DNA of 64,000 nucleotides from JBBQXK01 sp052387255 (GTDB taxonomy: Bacteria; Pseudomonadota; Alphaproteobacteria; Rhodobacterales; Rhodobacteraceae), in contig JBQTJI010000013.1 in NCBI GenBank assembly GCA_052387255.1, forward strand, positions 43,940-107,939. The letters run 5' to 3'. Each line of letters opens with the position of its first letter. The first letter of the stretch is position 1. Of this stretch, positions 7,621 to 15,749 are shown one piece after another. The translations under genes were made by a program, and so were the position numbers. The notes beneath the pieces were generated by a model. The model made no database searches. It worked only from the letters and a program-made list of their open reading frames with translations, and had not been told where the DNA came from.

Positions 7621-9011
7621 CCCTTGGGTCCGATCATGTCCTCGGGCCGGACCACGCGGTCGAAGGTCTCGCCGTCGACATAGCCAAGTGCGATCGCCTC
7701 TTGGCGCAGCGTCGTGCCGTTGCGATGTGCGGTCTTGGCCACCTTCGTCGCGGCGTCATAGCCGATGGTCGGGGCCAATGCGGTCACCAGCATCAGGCTT
7801 TCCTTCATCAGCCGGTCGATGCGGGCGACGTTGGCCTGGGTTCCGACCACCATGTTGTCGGTGAACGACCCCGCCGCATCGCCCAGAAGCTGCATGGATT
7901 GCAGCACGTTGTAGGCCATCACGGGGTTGTAGACGTTCAGCTCGAAATGCCCCTGCGACCCGGCAAACCCCACCGCCGCGTCGTTGCCCATCACTTGCAC
8001 GCAGACCATGGTCAGCGCCTCGGCCTGGGTCGGGTTGACCTTGCCGGGCATGATCGAGGACCCCGGTTCGTTCTCGGGCAGGATCAGCTCGCCCAGGCCC
8101 GACCGCGGCCCCGACCCCAGAAGGCGCATGTCGTTGGCGATCTTGAACAGGCTGGCCGCCACCGTCTTCAGCGCGCCACTGAACATCACCATCGCGTCAT
8201 GGGCGGCCAGCGCCTCGAACTTGTTCGGGGCGGTGGTGAAGGGCAGGCCCGTGACGGCGGCAATCTCGGCGGCCACGCGGCGGTCCCAGCCGACGCGGGT
8301 GTTCAGGCCGGTGCCGACCGCCGTCCCCCCCTGTGCCAGTTCGTAGATGTCGTGCAGGCAGGACTTCACCCGCGCAATGCCCTTGGCCACCTGATGGGCA
8401 TAGCCGGAAAACTCCTGCCCCAGCGTCAGGGGCGTTGCATCCTGCGTATGGGTCCGTCCGATCTTGATGATGTGGTAGAAGTCCTGCGCCTTGGCGGCCA
8501 GCGCGTGGTGCAGCTTTTCCAGGCCCGGCAGCAGCACGTCGCGCGCCATCATGGCGATGGCCACATGCATCGCGGTGGGGAAGGTGTCGTTCGAACTTTG
8601 CCCCATGTTCACATGGTCGTTCGGATGGACCGGCTTTTTCGACCCCATCACGCCGCCCAAGCTCTCGATGGCGCGGTTCGAGATCACCTCGTTCGCGTTC
8701 ATGTTCGACTGGGTGCCCGACCCGGTCTGCCAGACGACGAGGGGGAAATTGTCGTCGAACTTCCCCGCGATCACCTCGTCCGCCGCCGCCGCGATGGCCT
8801 GGCCCAGGGTCGGGTCGATATCGCCCTGCGCGATGTTGACCAGGGCGCAGGCCTTCTTGATGACGCCAAGGGCGCGGATGATGGCCACCGGCTGGCGTTC
8901 CCATCCGATGGGGAAGTTGATGATCGACCGCTGCGTCTGCGCGCCCCAGTACTTGTCGGCGGGCACCTCCAGCGGGCCGAAGCTGTCGGTTTCGGTGCGG
9001 GTCGCGGTCAT
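7617..9011 (-). CDS. fumC: class II fumarate hydratase
   Basis: 464-residue TCA-cycle enzyme interconverting fumarate and malate without an iron-sulfur cluster. Motifs: TGSGTQSNMNANEV near residue 95, HPNDHVNMGQSSNDTFPTA near residue 130, GRTHTQDATPL near residue 185, and the superfamily signature GSSIMPGKVNPTQ near residue 318. Length is standard for homotetrameric FumC. It heads a minus-strand chain in which the next two short genes overlap its end by four bases each. The start at 9011 follows an AGGCCCCGC-type leader. Confidence 0.97.
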   Translation of the reverse strand: MTATRTETDSFGPLEVPADKYWGAQTQRSIINFPIGWERQPVAIIRALGVIKKACALVNIAQGDIDPTLGQAIAAAADEVIAGKFDDNFPLVVWQTGSGTQSNMNANEVISNRAIESLGGVMGSKKPVHPNDHVNMGQSSNDTFPTAMHVAIAMMARDVLLPGLEKLHHALAAKAQDFYHIIKIGRTHTQDATPLTLGQEFSGYAHQVAKGIARVKSCLHDIYELAQGGTAVGTGLNTRVGWDRRVAAEIAAVTGLPFTTAPNKFEALAAHDAMVMFSGALKTVAASLFKIANDMRLLGSGPRSGLGELILPENEPGSSIMPGKVNPTQAEALTMVCVQVMGNDAAVGFAGSQGHFELNVYNPVMAYNVLQSMQLLGDAAGSFTDNMVVGTQANVARIDRLMKESLMLVTALAPTIGYDAATKVAKTAHRNGTTLRQEAIALGYVDGETFDRVVRPEDMIGPKG

Positions 9012-9063
9012 GCGGGGCCTCCGTCTGGATCGGGGCCGTTGATAGGGCGGCAGGGGGCGGAAA

Positions 9064-9621
9064 TCAATCGGCGCGGAAGTAGCGGTAGACGCGCGCCGGG
9101 GGCAGGTTGTTCCAGATGCGGGGCCCCTTGTCGAATGTCAGGCCAAGGTCGGCCTGCACCTCGGCGGCGACGGGGGGGCGCGGGCCGTAGGTGAATTGCG
9201 TATAGCTGCCACCCTGCCGCAACACGGCAAAAGCACCGCCGACGATGGCACGCTGCGTGTCGGTCTTCATCGACAGCAGGGGCAGGCCCGACACCACGGC
9301 CCCTGCCCCGGCCAGGCAGAACCGCGCCACGTCCTGCGCGCCGGTTTCGTGCACCGTCACGCCGGGAAAGGCCGCCCGCAACATCGCCGCGAAATCCGGG
9401 TTCATCTCGAACAGGGTCAGGTTTTCGGGTCGCACGCCCCGGTCCAGGATTGCTAGCGTGATCTTGCCGGTTCCTGCCCCGAACTCGATCACCGGCCCGC
9501 TGCCCGGCCCCAGATGCGCGGCCATGGCGGCGGCAAGATCGGCCGACGACGGGGCCAGCGCCACCACCTCGTGCGGGCGGCGCAGCAACTGGCGGACGAA
9601 CAGGTTCAGGTCGGAAGGCAT
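9064..9621 (-). CDS. phospholipid N-methyltransferase-like SAM methyltransferase
   Basis: 185-residue class I methyltransferase. SAM motif I VIEFGAGTGKIT lies near residue 43, an acidic motif II end at TLFEMNPDF near residue 70, and motif IV-like VVSGLPLLS near residue 110. The small size, the N-terminal ALAPSS segment and the C-terminal IWNNLPPARVYRY motif match bacterial Pmt-type phosphatidylethanolamine N-methyltransferases. Those enzymes act at the inner face of the cytoplasmic membrane. Substrate is inferred by family. The ATG at 9621 is used; an in-frame extension to 9786 overlaps sspB antiparallel and is not family-like. It is flanked by sspB and fumC on the same strand. Confidence 0.75.
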   Translation of the reverse strand: MPSDLNLFVRQLLRRPHEVVALAPSSADLAAAMAAHLGPGSGPVIEFGAGTGKITLAILDRGVRPENLTLFEMNPDFAAMLRAAFPGVTVHETGAQDVARFCLAGAGAVVSGLPLLSMKTDTQRAIVGGAFAVLRQGGSYTQFTYGPRPPVAAEVQADLGLTFDKGPRIWNNLPPARVYRYFRAD

Positions 9622-9697
9622 CGGCAAGGGCTCCTCGGTACAGGGATAGTACGTTGGAGACGGGCGGTAACAGGCCCTTGTGACAGGCCCGCGACGC

Positions 9698-10135
9698 CTA
9701 TTTGCGAAACTTGTCCAGGCTGACCACTTCGCCCGGCGGTCGGGCCTCCTCGACCTCGTCCTCGTCGTCGTCGTCCTCGTCGTCATGCGTCTCGAAGCGC
9801 AGGCCGAACTCGACCGACGGGTCGACGAAGGTGCGGACCGCGTCGAAGGGGATGACCAGCGGCTCGGGCTGGTTGCCGAAGTTCAGGGTGACCGAGAACC
9901 CTTCGTCCGTGACCTCGAGATTCTCGAACCAGTGCTGGATCACCACCGTCATCTCGCCCGGATAGCGCGACCGCAGCCAGTCGGCCATGGCAACACCCGC
10001 GTGCTTGGTGTCGAAGGTGATGAAGAAGTGGTGCGCCCCCGGCAGGCCGTGGTGTGCAACGTCGGTCAGCACGGTCTGGATCAGGCCGCGCATGGCCCGG
10101 TGCATCAGATTGCCGTAGTCGATGGACCGCGCCAT
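9698..10135 (-). CDS. sspB: SspB, ClpXP specificity-enhancing adaptor (alpha type)
   Basis: 145-residue adaptor predicted to deliver ssrA-tagged proteins to ClpXP. The body (RSIDYGNLMHRAMRGL at the N-terminus, then HHFFITFDTKHAGV and TLNFGNQPEPLVIPFDAV) matches alphaproteobacterial SspB. An acidic linker (DDEDDDDEDEVEE) leads to a short ClpX-binding tail ending VVSLDKFRK. The ATG complementary to 10133-10135 has GAGGGAAGG upstream and gives the family's start. The reading frame is nevertheless open back through chrA with no stop codon, so a chrA-sspB fusion or a lost stop must be considered. The matching tmRNA gene is 3 kb away. Confidence 0.9.
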   Translation of the reverse strand: MARSIDYGNLMHRAMRGLIQTVLTDVAHHGLPGAHHFFITFDTKHAGVAMADWLRSRYPGEMTVVIQHWFENLEVTDEGFSVTLNFGNQPEPLVIPFDAVRTFVDPSVEFGLRFETHDDEDDDDEDEVEEARPPGEVVSLDKFRK

Positions 10136-11476
10136 GGAAGCCTTCCCTCGGATGCGGCCAGCATAGGGGTTTTGCCCGGCTTGGAAAGGGGGCGGGCAGA
10201 GAAGATGCAGGATCAGCGCAAGCCCCGCGGCAATCCCCAGCACCGTGACAAGGCCCCAGTGCCGCCACAGGATCAGCCAGGCCGACAGGGCGGCCAGCCC
10301 CATGGCCTGTCCGTTGACGGTCGCAAGATCGGGCACCGTCATGCGGAACGGCCAAGCCTGCCAGACCTCGACCCGCCCGAACAGCACATGCAGCGCGAAC
10401 CACAGCGACAGCGACGCGATCACCCCCACGACCGCCGCCGTGATCCCGGCCAGGGCCTGCGACAGGCGCGGCTGGCCCGCCAGACGCTCGATGAAGGGCG
10501 CGCCGGCAAAGATCCACAGGAAGCAGGGCACGAAGGTCATCCACAGCGCCACCACGGCCCCCGCGACGCCGAAGGCCACCCCCCCCGCCTTGAAGGCGGC
10601 GAGGTATCCGACGAACTGGTTGACCAGGATCAGCGGCCCCGGCGTCGTCTCGGCCAGGCCCAGGCCCGCGATCATCTCGGGCGTGGTCAGCCAGCCCTTC
10701 ACCTGCACCACTTCCTGCGTCATCCAGGCCAGCACGGCATAGGCCCCGCCAAAGGTCACGACGGCCAGCTTCGAGAAGAACACCCCCAGGTCGAACAGCA
10801 GCCCCCCCTCCAGCACCCCGAGGGCCGCCAGCGGAACCAGCCACAGCGCACCCCAGACCGCGACCTGCGTCATGGCCGTCGACACCGCCCCCGCAGGCGC
10901 GGGCGGGGCGGGCACGGCGGGTGTGTTCCAGGCCACCGCCAGCCCGAACAGCCCGGCCCCGATCACCACCAGGGGAAACGGCACGTTCAGCGCGTACAGC
11001 GCCACGAACGCCGCCACCGCAAGCCCCCAGTGCCACCGCGCCTTGAGCGCCTTTTTCGCGACGCGTTGCAGCGCATGCAGCACGATGGCCAGCACCGCCC
11101 CCTGCACACCAAAGAACAGCGCGGCGATCAGCGGCACCTGCCCGAAGGCCGCGTAGACCATCGACAGCGCCAGCACCACCAGAGCGCCCGGCAGCACGAA
11201 CAGAAGCCCCGCGATCAGACCCCCCGGCACGCCCGCCAGCCGCCAGCCCGCATAGGTGGCCAATTGCATCGCCTCGGGCCCCGGCAACAGCATGCAGAAC
11301 GACAGGGCGCGCAGGTACTCGGGTTCGGACAGCCACTTGCGGTCGTCCACCAGTTCGCGGTGCATCAGCGCGATCTGCGCCGCCGGGCCGCCGAAGGACA
11401 GACAGCCGATGCGCAAGAAGACGCGGGTCAGGTCGCGCAGGGTCGCGCCCGCAGTTGCACCTGCAGCCATCGTCAT
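10136..11476 (-). CDS. chrA: ChrA chromate efflux transporter (no stop codon before sspB)
   Basis: About 447 residues of an inner-membrane CHR-family transporter. It has two homologous halves, each with an FGGP/FGGA loop (CLSFGGPAAQIALMH near residue 25; VTFGGAYAVLAWM near residue 235) and a PGP motif (LLPGPEAMQ, TTPGPLILV). About ten or more hydrophobic segments are visible. The ATG at 11476 overlaps the stop of the rhodanese/ChrB-like gene. Oddly, after the last helix (GLALILHLL) the frame continues through CPPPFQAGQNPYAG into sspB without a stop. A TGA changed to the TGC directly after HLL would explain it. The end given here is therefore only the boundary with sspB. Chromate specificity is inferred from family and neighbour. 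Confidence 0.88.
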
Positions 11477-12273
11477 GCCTTCCTCCCCGCAGGCCAGTCG
11501 TGGCCTTCCTCGAACCCGTCCCGCGCCCAGCGGTAGAGCGCATCGTACAGCATCATCCCCGCCTCGAGCTGCGCTAGGTCGTCCCGGTACAGCCGCGACA
11601 GCCCGACCGACACCGCCAGCAGCCCTGCCGCCAGCGGCGACAGGTCGTGCCGGTCGGTATCGGCGGCGCGCACCACCAGGGACAGCCGGTCGATCGCCGA
11701 GGTCGACAGGCCGAACTCGGCCACCATCGTGTCGAAGGTGCAGGTTTCGCCCCGGTGCGACCAGAACACGCCGTCGATGTCAAAGGGCGTGGCGTTGAAC
11801 CGCTCGGCCACGGCAGGCACCTCGGCGGGGGCCACGAACAGGAACCGGGCGGTCGGGTCGACAAAGCGGCGGATCAGCCAGGGGCAGGCGATGCGGTCGA
11901 TCTTGGGGCGGTGGCGCGTGACCCACAGGTTTCCGGGCGGCAGCGCCGCGACCGGCACCATCGGCAGGCCCGCCTCGGCCCAGCCGACAGCGCCGCCCTC
12001 CAGCACCTCGGCAGGCACGCCCTGCAGCCGCAACAGGGCCGCCACCCCCTCGGACAGCTTGCGCCCCCTGGCGCAGGCCACCACGGCGCGTTGCCCCGCC
12101 AGTCGCGGAGGAACCGTGTCAAAGCCGTCATGCGGATGGACGAACGCGCCGGGAACCAGGCGCGGGTCCAGTGCGCGGTCCTCGGGCAGGCGCACGTCGA
12201 TGATGGCGGGCGCATCGGGCGTGCCGATCAGGCGCGCAAGCTGCGGAACAGAAATCTGGGTAAATCCGGGCAT
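11473..12273 (-). CDS. rhodanese-ChrB fusion, chromate-resistance associated protein
   Basis: 266-residue cytosolic protein of two domains. Residues 1-110 are rhodanese-like (AIIDVRLPEDRALDP; active-site loop VACARGRKLSEG with Cys). Residues about 125-260 match the ChrB C-terminal domain (RPKIDRIACPWLIRRFVDP; later WSHRGETCTFDTM). The second ATG cluster start at 12273 is chosen because AAGGA lies seven bases before it; an ATG at 12300 is also possible. It is translationally coupled (ATGA) to chrA. ChrB proteins sense or assist chromate resistance; the rhodanese half suggests sulfur-transfer or redox chemistry. Exact role is inferred. Confidence 0.85.
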   Translation of the reverse strand: MPGFTQISVPQLARLIGTPDAPAIIDVRLPEDRALDPRLVPGAFVHPHDGFDTVPPRLAGQRAVVACARGRKLSEGVAALLRLQGVPAEVLEGGAVGWAEAGLPMVPVAALPPGNLWVTRHRPKIDRIACPWLIRRFVDPTARFLFVAPAEVPAVAERFNATPFDIDGVFWSHRGETCTFDTMVAEFGLSTSAIDRLSLVVRAADTDRHDLSPLAAGLLAVSVGLSRLYRDDLAQLEAGMMLYDALYRWARDGFEEGHDWPAGRKA

Positions 12274-12393
12274 CGGGGCATCCTTTGGGGTCATGTCCAT
12301 GGATGCGCCGCTTGGGCCGAAGCCTGACGGGGCGCGGTCGCGAACCCCCGTGACGGCGCAGTAGATCGGGAACGGCGGCAGGTCAAGCGGGAT

Positions 12394-13044
12394 TCAGCCG
12401 ACGGGCCTGACCAGTTCGCGCAACAGTTTCAGGCGCAGCGTGCGGGCATAGTCCTGCAAGCCCCGCGCGGTCACCACAAAGCCGCCGGGCGTGACGACCC
12501 AGCCGCGGTAGTAGGTGGTGATCGGGACGCCTTCGCCCGCCTCTTCGATGGCAATGGCGTTGATCGTGACGCCCGCCGCCACTGCCTCGGACCGCGCGCG
12601 GGCATCGGTGAAGCCCGCATTCTCTTGCCCGTCGCCCGAAATGTCGATCACCTGCGCCCGGCAATCGGCCACCCCCGCAAACTGCGCCAGGGCAAAGCTC
12701 ACGCCCTGCCCCACCGCCGTATCCGACCCCTCGAAGGCACGGGGAACGGTCGCGGCCCGACCGGCAAAGCCGACAACCGCCTCGGGCGTCAGCATCCGCT
12801 GCCAGGGCAGCACCAGCGCCTGCTGGCCGGGGCCCGACCACTGCACCACCGCCAGCGCCACCTGCCCCCGCACCAGCGCCTCGGCCACCGCCGGGTCGGA
12901 CATCGCAGCGGCAAGCCCCTGGGTCTGCAAGAGATAGTCGCCGCGGTCGATGGAACCGGAGACGTCGATGGACAGCACCAGAGCAGTCTCGCAGGCCGCT
13001 GCGGGAAGCGCGGTCAGACAGGCAAGGCACATGGTACGCAGCAT
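12394..13044 (-). CDS. DUF1194 secreted von Willebrand A-type protein
   Basis: 216-residue exported protein. A short signal peptide (LRTMCLACLTALPAAAC) is followed by a vWA-like fold beginning with the metal-site motif LSIDVSGSID near residue 25, then VVQWSG, DTAVGQG and VIDISGDGQEN. These cover the DxSxS and distal Asp positions of a MIDAS. The length and IDISGDGQENAG match DUF1194. Function unknown; it probably binds a divalent metal and a protein partner in the periplasm. It lies upstream of the chr genes on the same strand with a 93-bp gap after it, and downstream of the tmRNA gene. Confidence 0.85.
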   Translation of the reverse strand: MLRTMCLACLTALPAAACETALVLSIDVSGSIDRGDYLLQTQGLAAAMSDPAVAEALVRGQVALAVVQWSGPGQQALVLPWQRMLTPEAVVGFAGRAATVPRAFEGSDTAVGQGVSFALAQFAGVADCRAQVIDISGDGQENAGFTDARARSEAVAAGVTINAIAIEEAGEGVPITTYYRGWVVTPGGFVVTARGLQDYARTLRLKLLRELVRPVG

Positions 13045-13099
13045 CGTGCAACGATGCGGCCCGTGTGCAGGACTGGCAAGGGAAATGAAGGTGCAGGTT

Positions 13100-13425
13100 T
13101 CTGTTGCCAGGTACCTGCGAACCCCGCCCTACGCTGCTAGGCGCAGGGGCTTAGATTTGGTCTTGCGAGCCGCTTACGCAGCCAGCGCCACCGGAGCACG
13201 GTTGTCATTGGCAACTGTGATCTTGGACCGATAACGGTGGTACCTCACCGAGCGAAAGCTGGCCTCTTTGAACGTTCGTCGATCCTATTTCGGCCCCACA
13301 CGCCCGCAATGAACGGGAAAGTCTGGTGGAGCCGCCGGGTACCGCCCCCGGGTCCGAGCCGTCTATTGCAGGTGCGTTTATCACCATAGTCCCGGTTGCC
13401 CGGAACGCGACCAACATAAGGACCG
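13100..13425 (-). ncRNA. ssrA: tmRNA (ssrA), circularly permuted two-piece form
   Basis: Trans-translation RNA that rescues stalled ribosomes. On the minus strand the acceptor piece comes first and ends GGCGGCTCCACCA, with the CCA encoded at 13324-13326. After a 26-base spacer the coding piece begins GGGGCCGAAATAGGATCGAC at 13297. GGGGCCG pairs with CGGCTCC to form the seven-pair acceptor stem with one G-U. The tag frame at 13174-13212 reads ANDNRAPVALAA then TAA. The outer ends of both pieces are approximate. It lies between the membrane protein at 13483 and the DUF1194 gene, all on one strand. A short open frame across it (13205-13462) is not a gene. Confidence 0.95.
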
Positions 13426-13482
13426 GCGCGCCGTCATGCAAGTGCTGCGCAGGGCAGGGCAAGTGACCGGGTTCGACGGGCC

Positions 13483-14310
13483 TCAGGCTGCCGCGCGCGC
13501 AGCCTCGGCGCGTTCGGCGGCGCGGGCATCGCCGTCATCGATCCGGCCGAAGCTGTCATCGATCCAGACCCGGACCTGATGTGCCCAGTTGCTGTTGTCG
13601 AACCTGCGCCGGGTGGTCACGCGGGTGCCCCGCGCCGCCGGGCGCAGCGCAATGTCGACCGAACCGCTGATCCCGACCGCCCCGGGCCGGGCCGTCGGGG
13701 CGGTCCAGTCGAAGGCATGGGCATGGGGACGTTCGCTGTGCCGGATGGTCTGCACTTCCTCGACCGTGGCCAGATCGCCCGAACGCGCGACCATGTGCAT
13801 CGTCCGCCCCGGCTCCAACCAGCGGACCGACAGGATGTCGGCCTGGGGATAGGCGTCAATCGTGTCCGGGCTGATGATCCAGTGCGGCCAGAGCCGGTCC
13901 GGCGGCAGGTGGCTGGTTGTTGTTGTTTCGGATGTCACCTGACGCAGGGGCAGCAGGCGGTCGAGCCAGGGGCCGGTGTAGACGATGACCACCAGATACA
14001 CGACGAAGAATACCTGGGCACCGCCGAACGACAAGAGGCCGTCGTTCATCGTTTCGATCACATCCATCAGCGCCAGCAAGGGCATGGACAAGGCGACCCC
14101 CTCGGCATTCCAGCGCAGCACCGGGAAGGCCAGCACGATGGTCCCCAGAAACAGCGTCAGACCCGTGGCAAAGGCAAGCATGGCCACCAGCGGCATCGGC
14201 ACGCCCCCGACCGTGCGGGGATCGTCCCAGAAGGCAATCAGCCCGGCAAGCGCAAAGGCCAGCGCGACGATGAGAAAACGGCGGCGTTCCCTGTAAAGGC
14301 GATACAGCAT
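13483..14310 (-). CDS. membrane protein with C-terminal SRPBCC-like or soluble domain, unknown
   Basis: 275-residue protein not recognised. From MLYRLYRERRRF (ATG at 14310, AGAAGG upstream) it shows four hydrophobic segments: about 13-30, 40-62, 65-85 and 95-118. A soluble domain of roughly 150 residues follows (PPDRLWPHWIISPDTIDAYP, then RHSERPHAHAFDWTA), with a charged Ala/Glu/Arg tail. The soluble part is beta-rich. It lies downstream of the terminator that closes the polyamine-binding-protein gene and just upstream of tmRNA. Nothing in the context defines a role. Confidence 0.7.
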   Translation of the reverse strand: MLYRLYRERRRFLIVALAFALAGLIAFWDDPRTVGGVPMPLVAMLAFATGLTLFLGTIVLAFPVLRWNAEGVALSMPLLALMDVIETMNDGLLSFGGAQVFFVVYLVVIVYTGPWLDRLLPLRQVTSETTTTSHLPPDRLWPHWIISPDTIDAYPQADILSVRWLEPGRTMHMVARSGDLATVEEVQTIRHSERPHAHAFDWTAPTARPGAVGISGSVDIALRPAARGTRVTTRRRFDNSNWAHQVRVWIDDSFGRIDDGDARAAERAEAARAAA

Positions 14311-14398
14311 CGGCGCGGACCTTCTGACGTGGCCATGCCCCATGCCCGGACAATGCGCCCATTTCAGGGAACGCGGGTGTCGAACCTGCGCCGCGACG

Positions 14399-14427
14399 AA
14401 AAAGGCACCCGGATCGCTCCGGGTGCC
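14399..14427 (-). terminator. Rho-independent terminator after the binding-protein gene
   Basis: Perfect 10-bp inverted repeat (GGCACCCGGA / TCCGGGTGCC) with a four-base loop. On the minus strand it is followed by five T residues (complement of 14399-14403). It lies 25 bp past the stop of the gene at 14452. Confidence 0.85.
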
Positions 14428-14451
14428 CCAGGGCCGTCAGCAGGGCAGCGA

Positions 14452-15501
14452 TCAGAACCCGGCCTTGATCTGCTCGAACTCTTCCAGCATCCGCGTCCGC
14501 ATGGCGCTGTCCAGCGGTGTCTGGCTCAGCAGGATGCCGTCCACCGGATCGACATCGCCGGCCTTCAGTTCCTCCAGCGTGATGTTCTTCATCGCCGCGT
14601 CGTTGGCATGGGCATAGCCGAAGTTCGCGAGCAGCCCCTTGGCCGACCCAGGGTCGAGCCAGGCGTTGATGAAGTCATAGGCCTTGTCCTCGGACCCCGG
14701 CGCGTCCTTGAAGTTCACCATGCCGCAGAACCATGACGCCGCACCTTCCGTGGCGGTGCGGTTGAAGGCCACCGGCACATTCTCGCGGCGCATCGCGGCG
14801 ACGCCGTCGTTCCATGACCAGGACACCACGACCTCGCCCGTCTTCATCAGCTGTGCCAGATCCGACGGATCGGCCCAATAGGCGCGCACGTTGGCATGCG
14901 CTTTCCGCAGCCACTCGGCGGCGGCAGTGAACTGCTCGTCGGTCATGTTGTTCCAGCTTGTCGTGCCCGTCGCCAGCAGCGCCAGCGACCAGGTGTCGTC
15001 GACGTTGTCGGGCAGCGAGGTCTTGCCGGCATACTTCGGATCGATGAAGACGTTCAGCGACGCCACGTCCTCGACCGGGACGACCTCGGTGTTGTAGGCG
15101 GTGGCTGTATAGGCATAGTCGGTCGGGATGTACCACACGCCGCCCTCGTCCTTGAAGACCGGGCTGTCGAGGAAGCGCGGGGCGATGTTGGCGAACTCGG
15201 GGATGCGGCTGACGTCCCAGGGTTCGATCAGCCCGGCCTCGCGGTAGGTCTGCACCTTCTGCGAACAGGGGTGGGCCACGTCGGCCTTGAACCCGGACGA
15301 GACCTTCTGGAACGCCTCGTCGTCGTCGCCGAAGAAGGCATAGGTCGGCATCTGGCCGTGCTTGGCCACATAGCCCTCGATCAGGGTCTGGTCCTCGAAC
15401 CCGGCCCAGTCGAACACGATCAGCTCGGGATCGGCGGCAAGGGCGGGGGGGGCTGCCAGGGCCAGGGCGGCGCTGGCCAGCAGGAAACGGCGGATCGTCA
15501 T
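14452..15501 (-). CDS. orphan PotD-like periplasmic polyamine-binding protein
   Basis: 349-residue periplasmic solute-binding protein. The signal peptide (RRFLLASAALALAAPPALA) precedes ADPELIVFDWAGFEDQTL, the usual PotD/PotF first strand. Later segments VAHPCSQKVQTYREAG, WYIPTDYAYTATAYNTE and VVSWSWNDGV fit the polyamine/opine cluster of extracellular binding proteins. The ATG at 15501 has CGAGGAG upstream. No permease or ATPase gene is adjacent, and a terminator follows, so it is a stand-alone binding protein; it may serve the transporter at 53.7-57.5 kb or one elsewhere. It is divergent from the aminotransferase gene with a 248-bp shared promoter region. Confidence 0.88.
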   Translation of the reverse strand: MTIRRFLLASAALALAAPPALAADPELIVFDWAGFEDQTLIEGYVAKHGQMPTYAFFGDDDEAFQKVSSGFKADVAHPCSQKVQTYREAGLIEPWDVSRIPEFANIAPRFLDSPVFKDEGGVWYIPTDYAYTATAYNTEVVPVEDVASLNVFIDPKYAGKTSLPDNVDDTWSLALLATGTTSWNNMTDEQFTAAAEWLRKAHANVRAYWADPSDLAQLMKTGEVVVSWSWNDGVAAMRRENVPVAFNRTATEGAASWFCGMVNFKDAPGSEDKAYDFINAWLDPGSAKGLLANFGYAHANDAAMKNITLEELKAGDVDPVDGILLSQTPLDSAMRTRMLEEFEQIKAGF

Positions 15502-15749
15502 GGCGGGTGCTCCTCGTCTGTTGGCGTCTCGGGCCATGACCCTTCGACGGGGCCGGTTCCGAGTGCCGAAAAGCTAGGGGTGTTGCGCCGGCGGCTCAAG
15601 GGGGGATTGGCGCACAATTGCGCCAGCCTGCCCGCCCGCGTGGCGTTTTTCGGGATCGGAAGGCTGCGGATGCCGCTTTGCCGGGCAGACTTGCGGGTGC
15701 CGCCTGGCCGGATAGGATCGCGCGCAGCCCCAGACAGGATGCCGATCCC

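Noticed and set aside
13205..13462. 85-codon minus-strand open frame
   Set aside because: It lies wholly inside the tmRNA gene and has no ribosome site or family match.
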